Part shown: piece after piece, positions 5,947-14,447 of the stretch
Layout of the letters: each line of letters starts with the position of its first letter
Position numbering within the stretch: the first letter of the stretch is position 1
IMG/VR virus record: IMGVR_UViG_3300035698_001120
Span: 1-28,452 of that record
Source of the DNA: a virus
Reading direction: 5' to 3' (one strand)
Length of the DNA: 28,452 nucleotides
Notes under the pieces: model-generated
What the model saw: the letters and a program-made list of their open reading frames with translations, nothing else
Databases searched by the model: none
What the model was told of the DNA's origin: nothing
Made by a program: the position numbers and the translations under genes

Positions 5947-7490
5947 TATTTACCGCGCCATTCAGATTGGTAAATATCAATTAATGTTCGTTTACCATCT
6001 TGATATTGAATGCAATGAGTGTTTGTGTGATCACCTAGACCACGTTCATATTCTAACCGACCAGTAGACGTTCCCACTTGATACACGCCCTTCTCAATTC
6101 GAGAACCGTGAGTGTGACCTATGACCATTTTATATGTCGTCTTAGACATACCACGAGCCGAACCACGACTACCATTAATACCCACATCACCATGTTGTGA
6201 GTAATCTACACCTTTAACTAAGTATGGAGTATTACGATCTGCGAATTCAAAATTACAACCTGTTAAATATTCTTTCATATAGATTTCAAATGGATCATAA
6301 GATTCACCAGCTAAAATTCTTAAACGTTGTTTATACATCAATTCTAACGCAAGTAAAGAATTTGTATGATCTGTTCGAAGATCAACATTCTTTAACCATA
6401 TGTTTAAATGATCTTGATGATTGCTTGGCACAAAAACCGTTTTAGCAAAATCTGGTGTAGTAGTTCTGACATGTTCAACCACGCTATCTAATTCTTTTCG
6501 ATAGTCATTATCACCATTATGAAACTTTTTGAAATTGACTAAATCATTTCCTATGTGATGATGACTACCAGCATATCCATCTAATGTGTCATGACGAAAT
6601 ATCAGCGAAGGACGAAGAAAATTAACTATAGAATCATCATTTGTATATGTTGCTTTTCTGACACCATTTAACATAAATTTTTCGTGTTCATCACCAGTCG
6701 TCAACGCAATTATAGGTATACCCATCTTACACGTACCATCAAAAAATCGACAATCAAGATCATGAAAACTACCATCATTATGCGCATTTATTTGACGAAC
6801 GAATGCGTGATTTTTATATACTTCAACAACCAACGCACCAATTATATGATTAAAGTCAGCCTTTGCACCTTCTTTAGTATTGGAATAATTTTTAATTGTA
6901 CAAGCACCTGTGGTATACGTCCGTTTTGGTTTCTTGCCGCCCGGTGTTGCAACAGGTGTCATTGCTTGTTGAGTATGACCATATAAACACCATGCAGAAC
7001 CACCAATACTTTCAAGTCCTGATAATGGATTAACAGCAGTTGCATTAATTTTTTCAGGACGAACTGTAACATTACCACCTAATGATATTTTTTCATTAAC
7101 TAAGAATGGTTTGATTGAATTATCCCAATCTTTCTTATATTCTTTATTTACAGTAAACAACGAAATATTTTTGTAATGTATCGGCAACACAATTAATTTT
7201 GCATTGTTGATCTTACAATAGACATGTAAATTCGTTAAGAATTTTTCATGAACACGTGTGTTATTTTGTGCAGCAGTGATCACAAATTTCTGACAACGTT
7301 CAGATTTTAATTGTTTAGCATATTGATTTGAAATAGGAACTTCAACTTCCTTTTTAATCTTTTTAGACTTAGAATTTGATGGTGGAGTGTTCACGCGACT
7401 TTTACAAACTTTACATTTATAACGTTGTCCACCGTGTGATTCAAATCCTGCACGAACCATATTTTGACCACAATGTTTGGGTGCTTTCAT
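5946..7490 (-). CDS. Metallophosphoesterase-like protein with N-terminal zinc finger
   Basis: A 514-residue protein of the calcineurin-like phosphoesterase type, judged from ordered metal-binding motifs: a TTGDEH element (about 265-270), a double-histidine HHHIGND element (about 313-319), SNHQDHL resembling the GNHD/E block, and the C-terminal VIGHTHG (GHxH) motif. Residues 7-32 form a C-x-n-C...C-x-x-C zinc finger (HCGQNM, YKCKVCK) like those of transposase or DNA-binding proteins, followed by a lysine-rich linker. The central region (VITAAQNNTRVHEKFL, ALVVEVYKNHAFVRQINAHNDGSF) recurs in proteins of other large phages (from memory). A DNA end-processing nuclease role is plausible but inferred; the substrate is unknown. 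Confidence 0.75.
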   Translation of the reverse strand: MKAPKHCGQNMVRAGFESHGGQRYKCKVCKSRVNTPPSNSKSKKIKKEVEVPISNQYAKQLKSERCQKFVITAAQNNTRVHEKFLTNLHVYCKINNAKLIVLPIHYKNISLFTVNKEYKKDWDNSIKPFLVNEKISLGGNVTVRPEKINATAVNPLSGLESIGGSAWCLYGHTQQAMTPVATPGGKKPKRTYTTGACTIKNYSNTKEGAKADFNHIIGALVVEVYKNHAFVRQINAHNDGSFHDLDCRFFDGTCKMGIPIIALTTGDEHEKFMLNGVRKATYTNDDSIVNFLRPSLIFRHDTLDGYAGSHHHIGNDLVNFKKFHNGDNDYRKELDSVVEHVRTTTPDFAKTVFVPSNHQDHLNIWLKNVDLRTDHTNSLLALELMYKQRLRILAGESYDPFEIYMKEYLTGCNFEFADRNTPYLVKGVDYSQHGDVGINGSRGSARGMSKTTYKMVIGHTHGSRIEKGVYQVGTSTGRLEYERGLGDHTNTHCIQYQDGKRTLIDIYQSEWRGK

Positions 7491-7519
7491 ATGTTACTTT
7501 TAATTAAAATTAGTTAATG

Positions 7520-9862
7520 TTATGTACAACTTTCACAGTTTTCAATATCTGTTGATTTCAATTGTTTCAGATAATACAACGTTTTAATACCAAGTTCGAA
7601 AGCATACACGTGAAGTTTCATTAAATCAAAATATGAGTCAGGACGTTCAAAATACATATCAATTGCTTGTCCCTGATCGATATATATCTGTCGTATTGCT
7701 GCAAGTTCTAACAATTTTTTAGGGTCACAATCAAACGCTTTTTTGTAGTACATATTGTTTTGACGAAAATTAGGGGCCAGAGATATAATATTTCTAGTAC
7801 CTTCATCTTTGTATAGATAATTTACAACAGGTAAAATCGATTCTGTTGCATTGATTGCTTTACCACTTGTTGCTGTTGGTGCAATTGCCATCAACAAAGC
7901 ATTTCTAATACCATGTTGTTTAATTCGTTGTCCTAACGCATCCCATTTGGCCATATCTGGTTGATATTCAGTCAATGTTAATGCACGTGAATTAGCAAAA
8001 TGAACAGGTGTCATACCATGCGCCCATTGTGTTTCACGAAATTTAGGAAATGCACCACGTTTCATAGCTAAACGATTCGAAGTGTCGTAAATTCTATAAC
8101 TAAGTTCATCAAATAATTTATGTGTGAATTCCAACGCTTCTTGTGTATCTATTGTAATCTTCTGTGAAGCAAGTAAATTCGTAAAGTTACTGACCCCAAT
8201 ACCCAAATAACGATATAATTGATTCGAATTCATACCTTCTTTTACTGGATATTTCGCAACATCAATTGTGTTATCCATCATTGATACTATGTTATATATC
8301 AAATCATCTTTTTCACTATCAGATAAATCATAGTAATATACTAAATTTACAGATGACAAATTACATAAAGCAATTTCACCAGCAACATATTTTTTCCTTA
8401 CTTGTCGCTCACCTGATTCACGCACAACTAATTCTTCATCGAGACTAAATGATGGTCTTGATGGTTCCATGATTTCTGTACATAAATTTGACGTATTAAT
8501 ATAACGATCTGTCATATTATGGTTATTAACATTTTCTTCATGGAACAAATAAATGTTTCCAGTTTCAGTACGTTCTTTCATGATTTGAAAGAACAAATCA
8601 CGTGCAGACATTTTCTTCCTTCGAATAGATGTCTTTGATTCATATTCAGCATATTTTGCGTTAAAATCATCACCAGTCAATTCAAACAATTCTGGAACAT
8701 CTTTTGGATCGAACAATGATACATCTTCATCAGTCATCCAGCGATCTAACAATATTTGATTAAGTTTAACAGCATATTTCAAACCACGTGCGCGACTTTC
8801 TTCTGTTCCACCATTGGATTTTAAAACAATTAAATCTTGAAAATCAATATGCCACCATTGAAAATAAATGCAACATGATCCGGGTCTTTTACCACCTTGA
8901 TTAAACGCTTTCATTGTCGCTTCAACTATTTTCAAGAATGGAACTGGCCCACTTGAATTCCCTTGATTACCCATGATATAAGAACCACGTGCACGAAGAC
9001 GACTGATATCTAATGCAGTACCACCTTTAAATTTACTATACATGCCCAGATTTTTATTAGTGTCTAGAATACTGATTGTATCGTCAGACATTGCGTTTAA
9101 CACACAACTAGATAACTGTGCATTTGGCGTACCAGAATTTATAGTAATTGGTGTACCGTTTGTATACGCATGCTCAGATAGATATTTATAAGTTGTTGAC
9201 ACTTTAACTATTCGATCAAACGTTTCTTTCCAATGTATAAACATAGCAACACGAAGATACACATGCTGTGGTAATTCTAATTTTTTAGTTTTGCTATAAT
9301 TTAAACAATATTTGTCATTGAGTGTGACCAATCCCTTGTATGTAAATTTGAGATCGTTTGCTGGTGTAACCATAGATTCAAGTTCTAATATTTCAGTTTC
9401 AGAATAAGAGTCATATACAGTTTTATCATAGATACTATGTTGGATACCTTTTGAAATCACTTCTAGTAAAGATGGATAATCACCGTTGTCAATATGCCAT
9501 GCTTCTTTATACAATTGTAATAGATAAAGTTTTGCAGCAATATTTTCCCATTGCGGATACATTAACGATATTTTTGATGCAGCAGTGCGAATCAATTCAT
9601 CATACACTTCAGTGATCTTGATTTCATTATATAATTTTATTTCAGTAGATTCTAATAGTTCTTTGGCAAGATACTTATCATCATCGCATGCCCATCGAAC
9701 CACCTTTTTCATTTTTTCGATTACATATGGTTCTTTACGACCATCACGTTTTACAATTATTATTTTTGACGCATTGATGGATGTATTTTCATCTAAATCG
9801 ATTTCTTCATCTAAATCGATTTGTGATTGTAATAGACCTAACGTTATTTTATTTCTTTTCAT
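7520..9862 (-). CDS. nrdA: Ribonucleoside-diphosphate reductase class Ia, large subunit
   Basis: Reduces NDPs to dNDPs for phage DNA synthesis, together with NrdB. At 780 residues it is slightly longer than E. coli NrdA (761). An N-terminal ATP-cone (IIVKRDGRKEPYVIEKMKK, about 33-51) allows allosteric activity control. Active-site elements are present: LSSCVL, the N-x-C-x-E triad in SNLCTE, IALCNLSSVNL, the paired tyrosines in KTLYYLK that pass the radical, and a C-terminal CESC dithiol pair that is re-reduced by thioredoxin or glutaredoxin. No intron or inserted endonuclease is visible. Four bases separate it from nrdB upstream, so the two are co-transcribed, with nrdB first, the reverse of T4 order. 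Confidence 0.97.
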   Translation of the reverse strand: MKRNKITLGLLQSQIDLDEEIDLDENTSINASKIIIVKRDGRKEPYVIEKMKKVVRWACDDDKYLAKELLESTEIKLYNEIKITEVYDELIRTAASKISLMYPQWENIAAKLYLLQLYKEAWHIDNGDYPSLLEVISKGIQHSIYDKTVYDSYSETEILELESMVTPANDLKFTYKGLVTLNDKYCLNYSKTKKLELPQHVYLRVAMFIHWKETFDRIVKVSTTYKYLSEHAYTNGTPITINSGTPNAQLSSCVLNAMSDDTISILDTNKNLGMYSKFKGGTALDISRLRARGSYIMGNQGNSSGPVPFLKIVEATMKAFNQGGKRPGSCCIYFQWWHIDFQDLIVLKSNGGTEESRARGLKYAVKLNQILLDRWMTDEDVSLFDPKDVPELFELTGDDFNAKYAEYESKTSIRRKKMSARDLFFQIMKERTETGNIYLFHEENVNNHNMTDRYINTSNLCTEIMEPSRPSFSLDEELVVRESGERQVRKKYVAGEIALCNLSSVNLVYYYDLSDSEKDDLIYNIVSMMDNTIDVAKYPVKEGMNSNQLYRYLGIGVSNFTNLLASQKITIDTQEALEFTHKLFDELSYRIYDTSNRLAMKRGAFPKFRETQWAHGMTPVHFANSRALTLTEYQPDMAKWDALGQRIKQHGIRNALLMAIAPTATSGKAINATESILPVVNYLYKDEGTRNIISLAPNFRQNNMYYKKAFDCDPKKLLELAAIRQIYIDQGQAIDMYFERPDSYFDLMKLHVYAFELGIKTLYYLKQLKSTDIENCESCT

Positions 9863-9866
9863 AAAT

Positions 9867-10940
9867 TTACCAAACCATCACACCAGATGGAACATCATCT
9901 TTAATAATACCAATATTATAGGCAAGTCCTTCACCTTCTTGTCCTGCAACATTATCTAAATCTATATTTTTATAAATTTCGAACCAATTAACAATATCAG
10001 GCGGATCAATTTTATCAGATGTTAATTTTAATTTTCGTTTTCTGTCGTTGATGTAATAATCCACAAATTGTTCAACTACTTTTATTGTTAGGCCGGGAAT
10101 ATTACCATAGGACATCAAATATTTTGCCCATTCAATTTCAGATATTCTAACTTCATCAAACACTTTTTTTGCAAGATCTTTGAACCAATCACTATTCATC
10201 AATTCCACAAAACCTTCATCTTGTGTTTTACGTAACGTGTTCAATAAACCACCAAAAACAGACACGTGAATGTCTTCATCAAAATTGATCAATTTAATAA
10301 TACGATTAACACCTTGAATTGGATTATCATACGCATCATTTATTTTGTAAGTAACTAAAAAACTAACGTAAAATTTAATACCTTCTAACACAAAAATGCG
10401 TAACAACAATTCTAAAATATCTTTTCGTTTATCATCATTATCAGAAAGATCTGACATTGCAAAATGATACGCTGCAATTTCACTATCGACACGATGTTTA
10501 ATTTCAGGATAGTCACCAATTTTATTAAATATTGTTGTTGCATCAGGATACATTTCGCGTATAATATGTGAATACGAAATAGAATGTATTTGTTCGAAAT
10601 ATCCTTGTGTTCGAAATACAGCTTCCCATTCTGGACTAGTGGTTAATGAACATAGTATTGTGTCCAGTCCACGTGATTGCGCAGAGTCCATTAACGTCTG
10701 AAACAGAACATTTAATGTGAATATTTCTTGAATGTGTTCCGGTAAAGATGGAAATTTAATTCGATCAGAAATCATACTAATTTCTTCAGGATTCCAAAAT
10801 GCGTTTCTCATTTTTGATTCGATCTGCTTTGCGAATCTATATTTGTATACATCAAACCTTTGAAAACCTGAATATCTACCTAGAAATATTTTACGTTCAC
10901 CGATATCATCGTTAATATTTTCTATATCAAGTATTGCCAT
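9867..10940 (-). CDS. nrdB: Ribonucleoside-diphosphate reductase class Ia, small subunit
   Basis: Carries the diiron centre and stable tyrosyl radical needed by NrdA. The ligand pattern is complete: aspartate in TLMDSAQSRG, glutamate and histidine in YFEQIHS, radical tyrosine in SYSHIIR, glutamate in LEGIKFYVSF, and the last E/H pair in NFDEDIHVS. The tyrosine makes this a conventional class Ia protein rather than a radical-lacking Ic type. 357 residues is normal. The C-terminus (IIKDDVPSGVMVW) should dock into NrdA. The ATG follows the primase stop immediately, with a weak GATGGA site upstream. Nucleotide reduction and replication genes are thus arranged as one unit. Confidence 0.96.
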   Translation of the reverse strand: MAILDIENINDDIGERKIFLGRYSGFQRFDVYKYRFAKQIESKMRNAFWNPEEISMISDRIKFPSLPEHIQEIFTLNVLFQTLMDSAQSRGLDTILCSLTTSPEWEAVFRTQGYFEQIHSISYSHIIREMYPDATTIFNKIGDYPEIKHRVDSEIAAYHFAMSDLSDNDDKRKDILELLLRIFVLEGIKFYVSFLVTYKINDAYDNPIQGVNRIIKLINFDEDIHVSVFGGLLNTLRKTQDEGFVELMNSDWFKDLAKKVFDEVRISEIEWAKYLMSYGNIPGLTIKVVEQFVDYYINDRKRKLKLTSDKIDPPDIVNWFEIYKNIDLDNVAGQEGEGLAYNIGIIKDDVPSGVMVW

Positions 10941-11963
10941 TCATTTTTTCCATCTGTTAATTGCAAATAATGCTTCCAAACCTTTGAAAGTATTTTTATT
11001 TATTAGAACATCTATTTTATCTAATGACAAATTATGTATCATTGCTAAATCATTTATATCTTTAAATAATAATCTATCTGTCGATTGCCAAATCACTATC
11101 TTAGAATATGGCTCACTGTTAACCTTTTTAATCATTAAGTTGACAATTTGCTTATTTCGTGGTTCATTATCCCATATATAAGTAACATCATCTAAATTTG
11201 GATTATTTAAACCAGCGTTACCCACCGCAATCGCATTGTTAACAAACATTGAATCTATCGGCCCTTCAAGAATTTTGACGTTTTTGGCATGGTCAACAAT
11301 GTCTAAACCAAACACGTTATCGACATTTGTATCAACTTTTAGCGTCAAATATTTTGGCTTATTATTGTCGTCAAACGATCTGCCTTGTATCGCAATTAAC
11401 TTTTTGTTAACATCTCGAAACGCGATTATTAATCGTGGATGATCATATTTAGTCGATTCGAATTTGCCGGGATTCCAACTGTTAACCCATGTACAAAATT
11501 TGTCTGTATAGTAAAAATATTGGTGAAATTTGGTTGGTATTTTACGTTTTAAAAGTAATTGAACGGCAATATGATCATTTGGTAAATCAAGTATGCGATC
11601 TATTTGATCTACAACAGATTTTTCATTGAATATTATTTTTTTAGCAACTACAACAGGAATAAAATCATCAGCAACATATTTAGTATGCTTAAATGTTTCC
11701 ATTCGATATTCTTTATGTAACGATGGGAAATAAGTCTTCAACAAAAATGACAAACTCATTGATCGATCACAATTCCAACATTTAAACCACATATTTGGAT
11801 GTTCATCATGTGGATACAACCAAGCACGTGCCTTTCTATCGTTATATTTACTATCACCACATATCGGACATCTGAAATTGAATCGATTAGTGTCGATCTT
11901 CTTAAAACCGTCTAAATATGATGATAACTGTGCTACATAACGACTATCAGTTAATAACGACAT
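10941..11963 (-). CDS. 61: DNA primase, T4 gp61-like
   Basis: Makes RNA primers on the lagging strand in partnership with the gp41-like helicase encoded at 18842-20215. The 340 residues match T4 gp61 in size (342). The N-terminal zinc finger has cysteines at 32, 35, 62 and 65 (CPICGDS, CWNC). The TOPRIM core follows with RLIIAFRDVNKKLIAIQGR, LEGPIDSMF and IWDNEPRNKQ, supplying the conserved glutamate and DxD-like acidic residues. Its 3' end abuts nrdB and its 5' end overlaps the 63-residue zinc-ribbon ORF by 17 bases. Strong assignment. Confidence 0.93.
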   Translation of the reverse strand: MSLLTDSRYVAQLSSYLDGFKKIDTNRFNFRCPICGDSKYNDRKARAWLYPHDEHPNMWFKCWNCDRSMSLSFLLKTYFPSLHKEYRMETFKHTKYVADDFIPVVVAKKIIFNEKSVVDQIDRILDLPNDHIAVQLLLKRKIPTKFHQYFYYTDKFCTWVNSWNPGKFESTKYDHPRLIIAFRDVNKKLIAIQGRSFDDNNKPKYLTLKVDTNVDNVFGLDIVDHAKNVKILEGPIDSMFVNNAIAVGNAGLNNPNLDDVTYIWDNEPRNKQIVNLMIKKVNSEPYSKIVIWQSTDRLLFKDINDLAMIHNLSLDKIDVLINKNTFKGLEALFAINRWKK

Positions 11964-12138
11964 CTGGCCTCAGACTAAATATAGGCGCAACATCCAAATT
12001 ACTACACTGTGGACACACAAATGATTCAAAAACAGTAGAATATTTGGTGTCGCATCTTGTGCAATGTTTAACAAAGGTGACTTGCACCATCATATCTGAA
12101 TTCATTTCTGACTTACTCTTAACTATTTTTATTGACAT
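11947..12138 (-). CDS. Small zinc-ribbon protein, 63 residues
   Basis: Contains two cysteine knuckles, HCTRCDTKY and FVCPQCSNLD (C-x-x-C ... C-x-x-C), a treble-clef or zinc-ribbon arrangement. Function unknown; it is coupled to the primase gene through a 17-base overlap. The ATG at 12138 touches the ATG of the divergent plus-strand gene (sequence CATATG), and no Shine-Dalgarno sequence is visible there. An internal ATG at 12105 (MNSDMMVQV) is preceded by AAGAG and is an alternative start giving 52 residues. Confidence 0.68.
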   Translation of the reverse strand: MSIKIVKSKSEMNSDMMVQVTFVKHCTRCDTKYSTVFESFVCPQCSNLDVAPIFSLRPDVVIN

Positions 12139-12516
12139 ATGCTTTTTGAACGTTTATCCGAAAATAATTTTTTACTTTACGCAACAAAATGTTACGAAAG
12201 TGAAGATCCAGCAGGCGTAACTGAGTTTAACAAAGATATCAGAATTTTAGTATATGTCAAGAAACTGTTGCGAAAATATATCACAACTCAAGACATCAAA
12301 GAACGTCTAGCAATGAATCATATTATTATATTAAATAATGTATTTGGCCCAACTGCGACCACACGAATGTTGTTTTTCTACTGTGCTTCTGACATGCATT
12401 CTGCATTGAAGACTATTCTTATTTATCTAGATTTACTTCCTGCACAAATACCAGAAGTTGATTTACCAAACATTCAATTAGATAAAAATTTAGTTGCAAT
12501 ATTGCATAAAATATAA
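12139..12516 (+). CDS. Conserved T4-like phage protein, 125 residues
   Basis: First gene of the only plus-strand block. The sequence MLFERLSENNFLLYATKCYE ... ERLAMNHIIILNNVFGPTATTRMLFF recalls a family of about 125 residues widely present in marine and enteric T4-like phages, next to structural genes (recalled pattern; no function known). It is predicted to be all helical, without transmembrane segments or cysteine clusters. The ATG abuts the divergent start at 12138 and has no Shine-Dalgarno sequence. Its last codons contain the late-promoter box that serves the next gene. Confidence 0.78.
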   Translation: MLFERLSENNFLLYATKCYESEDPAGVTEFNKDIRILVYVKKLLRKYITTQDIKERLAMNHIIILNNVFGPTATTRMLFFYCASDMHSALKTILIYLDLLPAQIPEVDLPNIQLDKNLVAILHKI

Positions 12517-12519
12517 ATA
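12512..12519 (+). promoter_or_regulatory. T4-type late promoter at the start of the 192-residue gene
   Basis: Exact TATAAATA overlapping the TAA of the preceding gene. With T4 geometry, transcription would start at about 12524-12525, that is at the ATG of the next gene, which has no Shine-Dalgarno sequence. This suggests a leaderless late mRNA. Confidence 0.6.
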
Positions 12520-12523
12520 GATT

Positions 12524-13102
12524 ATGACATCAAACACATTTAAAGACAACTTATTAATAGAAGGTGGAGCGTTAAACGCTTTTGTCGCTATTAAGTTTTT
12601 ACAATTAATCACAAAACCGTTTAACAAATGGCCTGCATTCAATATGGGGTTAATTAATGGTGATGGTGAGAAGATTCGTGATGCTGAATCTGATGCTGAA
12701 AAAAAGGAAATGTCATTGTTTCATATCATTATCAAAAATATGAAACGTTTGTTAATTAAGATACCGGGCGGTCGATCAAAAATAGCATCATATGCAGCAG
12801 GTTTATGGTTGATCAAAGAAAGTCGAGATTTTGACAGTAATGATACTATTCTTTTAACACAATATTTAATCGAATGGTTAGAAAACAATGACAAAACTAT
12901 TGAATATCCAATCATTCAGGAAAACATCACACAAATATTACCGAAAGGGAAATATATCATGGATGATAATACCATGTTAGTCGTTAAAGAACAACTGATA
13001 CCTGTTGGTAATTTATTAGGTGTTTCAATATATAAAACTATCGATAGACTTTCTGGTAATGACAAACATTTCACAAATGAAAACATATTAAGGGTAATAT
13101 AA
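12524..13102 (+). CDS. Putative late virion-associated protein with capsid-targeting-like N-terminus
   Basis: 192 residues of unknown function. The N-terminus TFKDNLLIEGGAL resembles T4 capsid-targeting sequences, including an L-I-E site (residues 11-13) of the type cut by the prohead protease. The following KWPAFNMGLINGDGEKIRDAESDAEKKEMSLFHIIIKNMKRLLIKIPGGRSKIASYAAGL segment, quoted here only by its conserved blocks KWPAF, GLI-G, RLL-K-PGGRSK, recurs in T4-like phages. The late-promoter box directly before the ATG and the plus orientation with the next two genes support a late, structural or internal-protein role. The stop overlaps the next start in a TAATG junction. Confidence 0.75.
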   Translation: MTSNTFKDNLLIEGGALNAFVAIKFLQLITKPFNKWPAFNMGLINGDGEKIRDAESDAEKKEMSLFHIIIKNMKRLLIKIPGGRSKIASYAAGLWLIKESRDFDSNDTILLTQYLIEWLENNDKTIEYPIIQENITQILPKGKYIMDDNTMLVVKEQLIPVGNLLGVSIYKTIDRLSGNDKHFTNENILRVI

Positions 13103-13392
13103 TGGACGAAGAAATGACAACAGCTAATGCACCTGTACCTACAACAATGGGCGCATCAGGTAAAGCATTAGGTAAATCTTATTTTGATTGTGATCGATCA
13201 ACTTTCAATGGTTGTTTCAACGCACGTTCTAAAGGCAAGCATTGGAAAACATATTTAGGTAAAGATGCTGATTTAACAGGTAGAATCAAATCTCACTTCG
13301 AAAACAACAAAAATGACAAATCAATTCTTTTGCGTCATAATGATTCTTATTTGAACATTAATCGTTCATCCAACTCTAAGGATCTATTTTAA
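13102..13392 (+). CDS. Conserved phage hypothetical protein, 96 residues
   Basis: No function recognised. The first 25 residues are alanine/threonine/proline-rich and probably flexible. The remainder has FDCDRSTFNGCFNARSKGKHWKTYLGKD and a region ending SILLRHNDSYLNI, a pattern I recall from proteins that follow the upstream family in other T4-like phages. A strong AAGGG ribosome-binding site lies before the ATG, which overlaps the upstream TAA. It is likely co-expressed with the 192-residue late gene. Confidence 0.72.
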   Translation: MDEEMTTANAPVPTTMGASGKALGKSYFDCDRSTFNGCFNARSKGKHWKTYLGKDADLTGRIKSHFENNKNDKSILLRHNDSYLNINRSSNSKDLF

Positions 13393-13851
13393 TTGAAAAC
13401 GTATCAAGATTTCATCATTGAAGAAAATGAAGGTATTTTAATCGGTGTTCATTATTCTGGTAGAACAGACACATTGTTGAAAGAATATATTCACTCACGT
13501 GGATATCCGCCAACACATCAGATGCATTCAACGCTGATTTATAGCCGTGATCCTTTACATGGATTTGTGGCGCAGGGTCTAATATTCGATCAACGTGTCA
13601 AGCCAATTAAATTTAGTGTGTTTAACAATGCATTAGTGATAGAAGTCAAATCACCTTGGATGTCAAACCGTCATAATGAAATTCGTCGAAAATATGATGC
13701 GCCACATGATTTTGATAGATATATACCACATATCACCATAGCATATGATTTTGATGGTGATATACGACAATTTAATATATCAGATTTATCAAATATTGAT
13801 TTTACAATTGCAGATGAATATTCTGAACCATTAAACGCCAAAGACGATTAA
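13393..13851 (+). CDS. 2H phosphoesterase, candidate Acb1-like anti-CBASS nuclease
   Basis: The 152-residue protein has the two H-x-T motifs of the 2H phosphoesterase fold: HST at 45-47 and HIT at 113-115. Length and motif spacing match what I recall for T4 Acb1 (gp57B), which hydrolyses the cyclic oligonucleotides that activate CBASS defence. W89 could serve as a base-stacking residue. The N-terminus MKTYQDFIIEENE is close to the T4 internal-protein targeting sequence MKTYQEFIAE, with a possible protease site I-I-E at 8-10. The start is TTG, directly after the previous TAA, with an AAGGA ribosome-binding site ten bases before it. The 2H fold is well supported; Acb1 activity is inference. Other 2H enzymes (tRNA ligase-like cyclic phosphodiesterases) remain possible. 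Confidence 0.78.
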   Translation: MKTYQDFIIEENEGILIGVHYSGRTDTLLKEYIHSRGYPPTHQMHSTLIYSRDPLHGFVAQGLIFDQRVKPIKFSVFNNALVIEVKSPWMSNRHNEIRRKYDAPHDFDRYIPHITIAYDFDGDIRQFNISDLSNIDFTIADEYSEPLNAKDD

Positions 13852-14399
13852 TATTTTTTACCACCTTCCTTTTCACGATTTTCACGTTTATGATCGGCAC
13901 GTGTTTTATTGTATTCCATTTTTTCTTTGACAGCATCATTTAAATTGTAATTCATCTGAATAGCAAGATATTCAATTGAATTAATTAACACTGAATAAGT
14001 ATGTGAGAATTCACGTTTGTAATACATTGAGTTGTTGTATGATTCATATGCTTCTGCAAAATCTATAGTTGAAGCTGTAAGACCTAATAGCTTACCTGCA
14101 ACTGTATTAATATGTCGAGTCCATTTGTGAGGTATTGCGGTTGCATAATATTGTAGTTCGAATCGACCACCTAAATCTAAAACACGAATCCACGTGTCTG
14201 CAAGTTCGACTTCACACATTTTTCGATGTGGCAACTTGTCATCCATGAGATCTTTTCGATCACCTTCTGTTGCTTCTGCAATTTCAGTCACACAAAGTTG
14301 CATTGTTGTAAAAATGCAACGATCTTTGTCATCCCACCAACCTACATGGCAATTTGATTCGTATATTTCACGTGCTAAAGTTTCATGATGTATTGACAT
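13848..14399 (-). CDS. MazG-like all-alpha NTP pyrophosphohydrolase
   Basis: Likely hydrolyses nucleoside triphosphates, or lowers (p)ppGpp-linked signals, to NMP and pyrophosphate. The metal-binding signature of the all-alpha NTP-PPase superfamily is visible: E39-x-x-E42 in TEIAEA, then E65-x-x-D68 in EVELADTWIRVLDL, with an HRK between. The C-terminal half (about 95-183) is helical and ends in a basic KRENREKEGGKKY tail that is not part of the core. It is convergent with the 2H gene; the two stop codons share a TTAA. A 13-bp inverted repeat lies directly upstream of its ATG and no Shine-Dalgarno sequence is seen. Confidence 0.8.
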   Translation of the reverse strand: MSIHHETLAREIYESNCHVGWWDDKDRCIFTTMQLCVTEIAEATEGDRKDLMDDKLPHRKMCEVELADTWIRVLDLGGRFELQYYATAIPHKWTRHINTVAGKLLGLTASTIDFAEAYESYNNSMYYKREFSHTYSVLINSIEYLAIQMNYNLNDAVKEKMEYNKTRADHKRENREKEGGKKY

Positions 14400-14400
14400 T

Positions 14401-14442
14401 TATATTGTTTATCAGATTTAAAACAGTATGATAAACAATATA
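14401..14442 (-). repeat. Long perfect inverted repeat before the MazG-like gene
   Basis: TATATTGTTTATC (14401-14413) and GATAAACAATATA (14430-14442) form a 13-bp stem with a 16-base loop. It fills the gap between two minus-strand genes and ends one base before the ATG at 14399. No T tract follows, so it looks more like a translational or processing hairpin, or an operator, than a terminator. Confidence 0.8.
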
Positions 14443-14447
14443 AAATG

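Noticed and set aside
9183-9190. Minus-strand TATAAATA box inside nrdA
   Set aside because: It lies in the middle of a coding region with no gene start nearby, and such a box is expected by chance in AT-rich sequence.
7520-10940. Intron or homing endonuclease insertion in nrdA/nrdB
   Set aside because: Both proteins read through without interruption and keep all expected motifs.
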